Below are positions 62,244 to 64,000 of a DNA stretch of 64,000 nucleotides, piece by piece. The notes beneath the pieces were generated by a model. That model was given only the letters and a program-made list of their open reading frames with translations, did no database searches and was not told the DNA's origin. The stretch covers positions 124,001-188,000 of the forward strand of contig JALNZT010000002.1 of NCBI GenBank assembly GCA_023229135.1, given 5' to 3'. This DNA comes from Bacteroidales bacterium. GTDB lineage: Bacteria; Bacteroidota; Bacteroidia; Bacteroidales; F082. Both the position numbers and the translations under genes were made by a program. Position 1 is the stretch's first letter. Each line of letters starts with the position of its first letter.

Positions 62244-64000
62244 TCACCAAATCCTAAAATCGTTCTCCAGATTCTCCCTTCTCGAAGTTGGGTTTTGCTT
62301 GCCCGCGGTGAGCTCAACTACTCTTTTGCTAACATAATCGCGTAGTTCTGATACTGAAAATGTGTTATCCTTGTTGGCATCTGCATTGCCCGATTTTATG
62401 CCTTCTAACAGTGAATAGGTGAACACCCCATTTTGCCATGCAGCGGATTCGAAAGCGAATTCCGCGCCTGATGCAGATGAAATAATCATAGCACCGGTTC
62501 CTTTTCGGAGGTCATTGAAAAATTTGCTCATGAGGTCAATCGATTTTTCCAAACCAATTTTCTTGTCAGCTTTTGTTTTCGATATTTTTCTAAAACCTCT
62601 GGTTGAAACAGCCGGATTCTGGCCTTGCGTATTTTCTAAGTCTGCAAGTTCATCTTCATCTATCTCACCGGAATGGCAGGCATCAATAAGGAGCAGTTTC
62701 TTGCGCGCCGGGATGCCGTCCAGCAGATCCTCCAAATCTTCATAAGCCAGTCCTTTGTTGGCTGGATTGTAAAAGTCGATATCTGATGTTCCGAAGAAGT
62801 AATTGTAGTTATCATCCAGCAGGCCGTGACCGGCAGCAAATAGAATCACCTCATCGTTCACGGAAGTTTCCAACAAACGATTCTTGACAGCCTTTATATT
62901 TTCGCGGGTTGCTTCCGAATCTGTGATTAAGATTTTGGTGAAGCCATCGTACATTTCCTCTCTGGATTCCAACAAGTTGACCAAATCAGTGGCATCTTTG
63001 GCAGCAAAATTCAAATCAAAATCGTCATCCAAATAATCTGACACACCAATGGCTACTACGTAAAGGTTTCCTTTTATTTCTGGGGCATTGAGCGTTATAT
63101 AGCGTGTTTCGGTCAAGCTGGAAACACCGTTGGAATTAAGAACGGAGAACTGGATTTTATTGATACCGGGAGTTAATTCTAATGGAATCTGATCTTTATA
63201 AGTTAAGCCCGAAATTGATTTTCCCTTTTGGCCAAAAACGGAAACGTCGTTGATATGCACAAACAGCCGTTTTACACCTGTTTTGTCGCTGGCCGAAATC
63301 TGAACTGATAGTTTTGAATTGGAAACTTCTTTATTGATTAAATCAGTCGAGATGGTGGGCAATTCAAGAGAGGCGTGTAAATCTTCCTCTTTAATATCCA
63401 TTTTCCTCAACCTTTTCAAATACGCTTTGTTTAAGGCGTTTATAAATTCCGGGGCTACGCCGCCCAGCTTTTCGAGTACCAAATCCGGGCGGTTCAAAAT
63501 CAAATCAAATTGTTCAAATGGATAATAACCCGGTGTTTTGGTTGCGCCCAAATTAGTTTGCCAGGCCACCGATTGAGCCCCTTTCAGCGAGGCCGTGTAA
63601 TATCCCTCGGGAGTCCAAAGCACCCAATCATCATTTTCTGAAACATAAAGCCCGGCTTCCTGCTTCCCGTTTTCAGTGGTATAGATTCTGATTAGGCCAT
63701 TTTCCAAACCTGTCATAAATCGACTTTTATCAGAACTCATGGCCAGGCCATAAATCGAAAGCCCATCTAAACTGATTGGCATAGTGAAATTATCAATATA
63801 AGAACCGTAGTTTGTACCAATCAGTGTATGCCCGTTTCCCAGAGGTAAATAAGTCCTTAGTTTTTCCTGCATTGGAAAACTAACCGATGGAGCAGTTGTT
63901 CCTCGAGATAATTCACGCGCTCCACTATAAGAATAGGGGCTTTTTACTGTTGTTATTTCTAATTTTGCGAAATCGAAAGCCTTGGTTACCCGACCGAAAT
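62244..64000 (-). CDS. Caspase-family (C14) protease, 5' part outside the window
   Basis: The visible 585 or so codons are open to the right edge, so the true N-terminus is missing; the Met at 63872 is internal. The N-terminal visible part looks like the end of a WD40-type propeller (SLDGLSIYGLAMSSDKSRFM, then DDWVLWTPEGYYTAS). A beta linker domain precedes the caspase domain: VAIGVSDYLDD, His in FAAGHGLLDDNYNYFF, Cys in LLLIDACHSGEI (50 residues later), and SSASGAEFAFES. His and Cys are both present. WD40-caspase proteins are common in Bacteroidota; their substrates are mostly unknown. It converges on the exported-protein cluster. Confidence 0.87.
   Translation of the reverse strand, partial: FGRVTKAFDFAKLEITTVKSPYSYSGARELSRGTTAPSVSFPMQEKLRTYLPLGNGHTLIGTNYGSYIDNFTMPISLDGLSIYGLAMSSDKSRFMTGLENGLIRIYTTENGKQEAGLYVSENDDWVLWTPEGYYTASLKGAQSVAWQTNLGATKTPGYYPFEQFDLILNRPDLVLEKLGGVAPEFINALNKAYLKRLRKMDIKEEDLHASLELPTISTDLINKEVSNSKLSVQISASDKTGVKRLFVHINDVSVFGQKGKSISGLTYKDQIPLELTPGINKIQFSVLNSNGVSSLTETRYITLNAPEIKGNLYVVAIGVSDYLDDDFDLNFAAKDATDLVNLLESREEMYDGFTKILITDSEATRENIKAVKNRLLETSVNDEVILFAAGHGLLDDNYNYFFGTSDIDFYNPANKGLAYEDLEDLLDGIPARKKLLLIDACHSGEIDEDELADLENTQGQNPAVSTRGFRKISKTKADKKIGLEKSIDLMSKFFNDLRKGTGAMIISSASGAEFAFESAAWQNGVFTYSLLEGIKSGNADANKDNTFSVSELRDYVSKRVVELTAGKQNPTSRRENLENDFRIW

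Noticed and set aside
61630..62337. Small ORFs in the right repeat array
   Set aside because: Repeat-encoded; they overlap the palindromic units and the ends of real genes.
1..64000. tRNA, rRNA or CRISPR features
   Set aside because: No cloverleaf with a TTCGA-type arm in a gap, no rRNA core sequence, and no spaced direct repeats; the tandem repeats found have no spacers.

Overview
The window comes from a Bacteroidota chromosome, most likely an anaerobic or facultative marine/sediment member of the Bacteroidales/Marinilabiliales type. This is inferred from type IX secretion genes (porV, two porU-like genes, porP, gldJ), a TamL-type lipoprotein, start codons without clear Shine-Dalgarno sequences, and several perfect TAnnTTTG -7 boxes. 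Both ends cut through genes: a sodium symporter on the left and a caspase-like protein on the right. No rRNA, tRNA, CRISPR array, transposase or integrase was found.

Layout. 1-8289: transport and envelope genes (NSS symporter, HhH protein, lipoprotein, POT transporter, rhomboid protease, TamL) and a RecD-like helicase. 8413-22673: the T9SS block. porV and two tandem, catalytically intact porU paralogues run leftward; porP, gldJ, murF and anmK run rightward from a divergent intergenic region. 22805-24782: an exbB-exbD-tonB operon. 24783-33344: single genes and small operons (DUF6544, dinD, aldehyde reductase plus enoyl reductase, a minimal ABC module, a TPR-AraC membrane regulator). 33881-40619: a compact leftward operon of about twelve genes resembling the anaerobe-specific orange-protein (ORP) clusters. 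It has three NifX-fold proteins, two MinD-type ATPases with ferredoxin inserts, two DUF5320 mini-proteins, a DUF89 phosphatase-like protein, a corrinoid adenosyltransferase, a flavin disulfide reductase and a DUF134 regulator. A 16-bp perfect palindrome lies against the -7 box at its head and a hairpin terminator lies at its end. 40759-52032: ordinary genes (SDR, rarA, free-standing ThrRS editing domain, hybrid kinase, MscS, C69 dipeptidase), a heptamer minisatellite, a serpin-like lipoprotein and an RCC1 protein.

52660-64000 is a second accessory block. A good promoter precedes a rightward series of exported proteins: an LPP20-like lipoprotein, an LPP20-like protein, a transglutaminase-fold protein with C-H-D triad, a YfaP/DUF2135 protein, an LPP20/DUF4384 protein and an MltC-like lytic transglycosylase. 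They converge on a caspase-family gene. The gaps on both sides of the transglycosylase gene are filled with repeats, including five tandem ~90-bp imperfect palindromes. The block looks like an undescribed envelope-associated system.

The two most interesting regions are the ORP-like operon with its promoter-embedded palindrome, and the LPP20-transglutaminase-transglycosylase-caspase block. All functions are inferred from motifs read by eye; no database search was possible.
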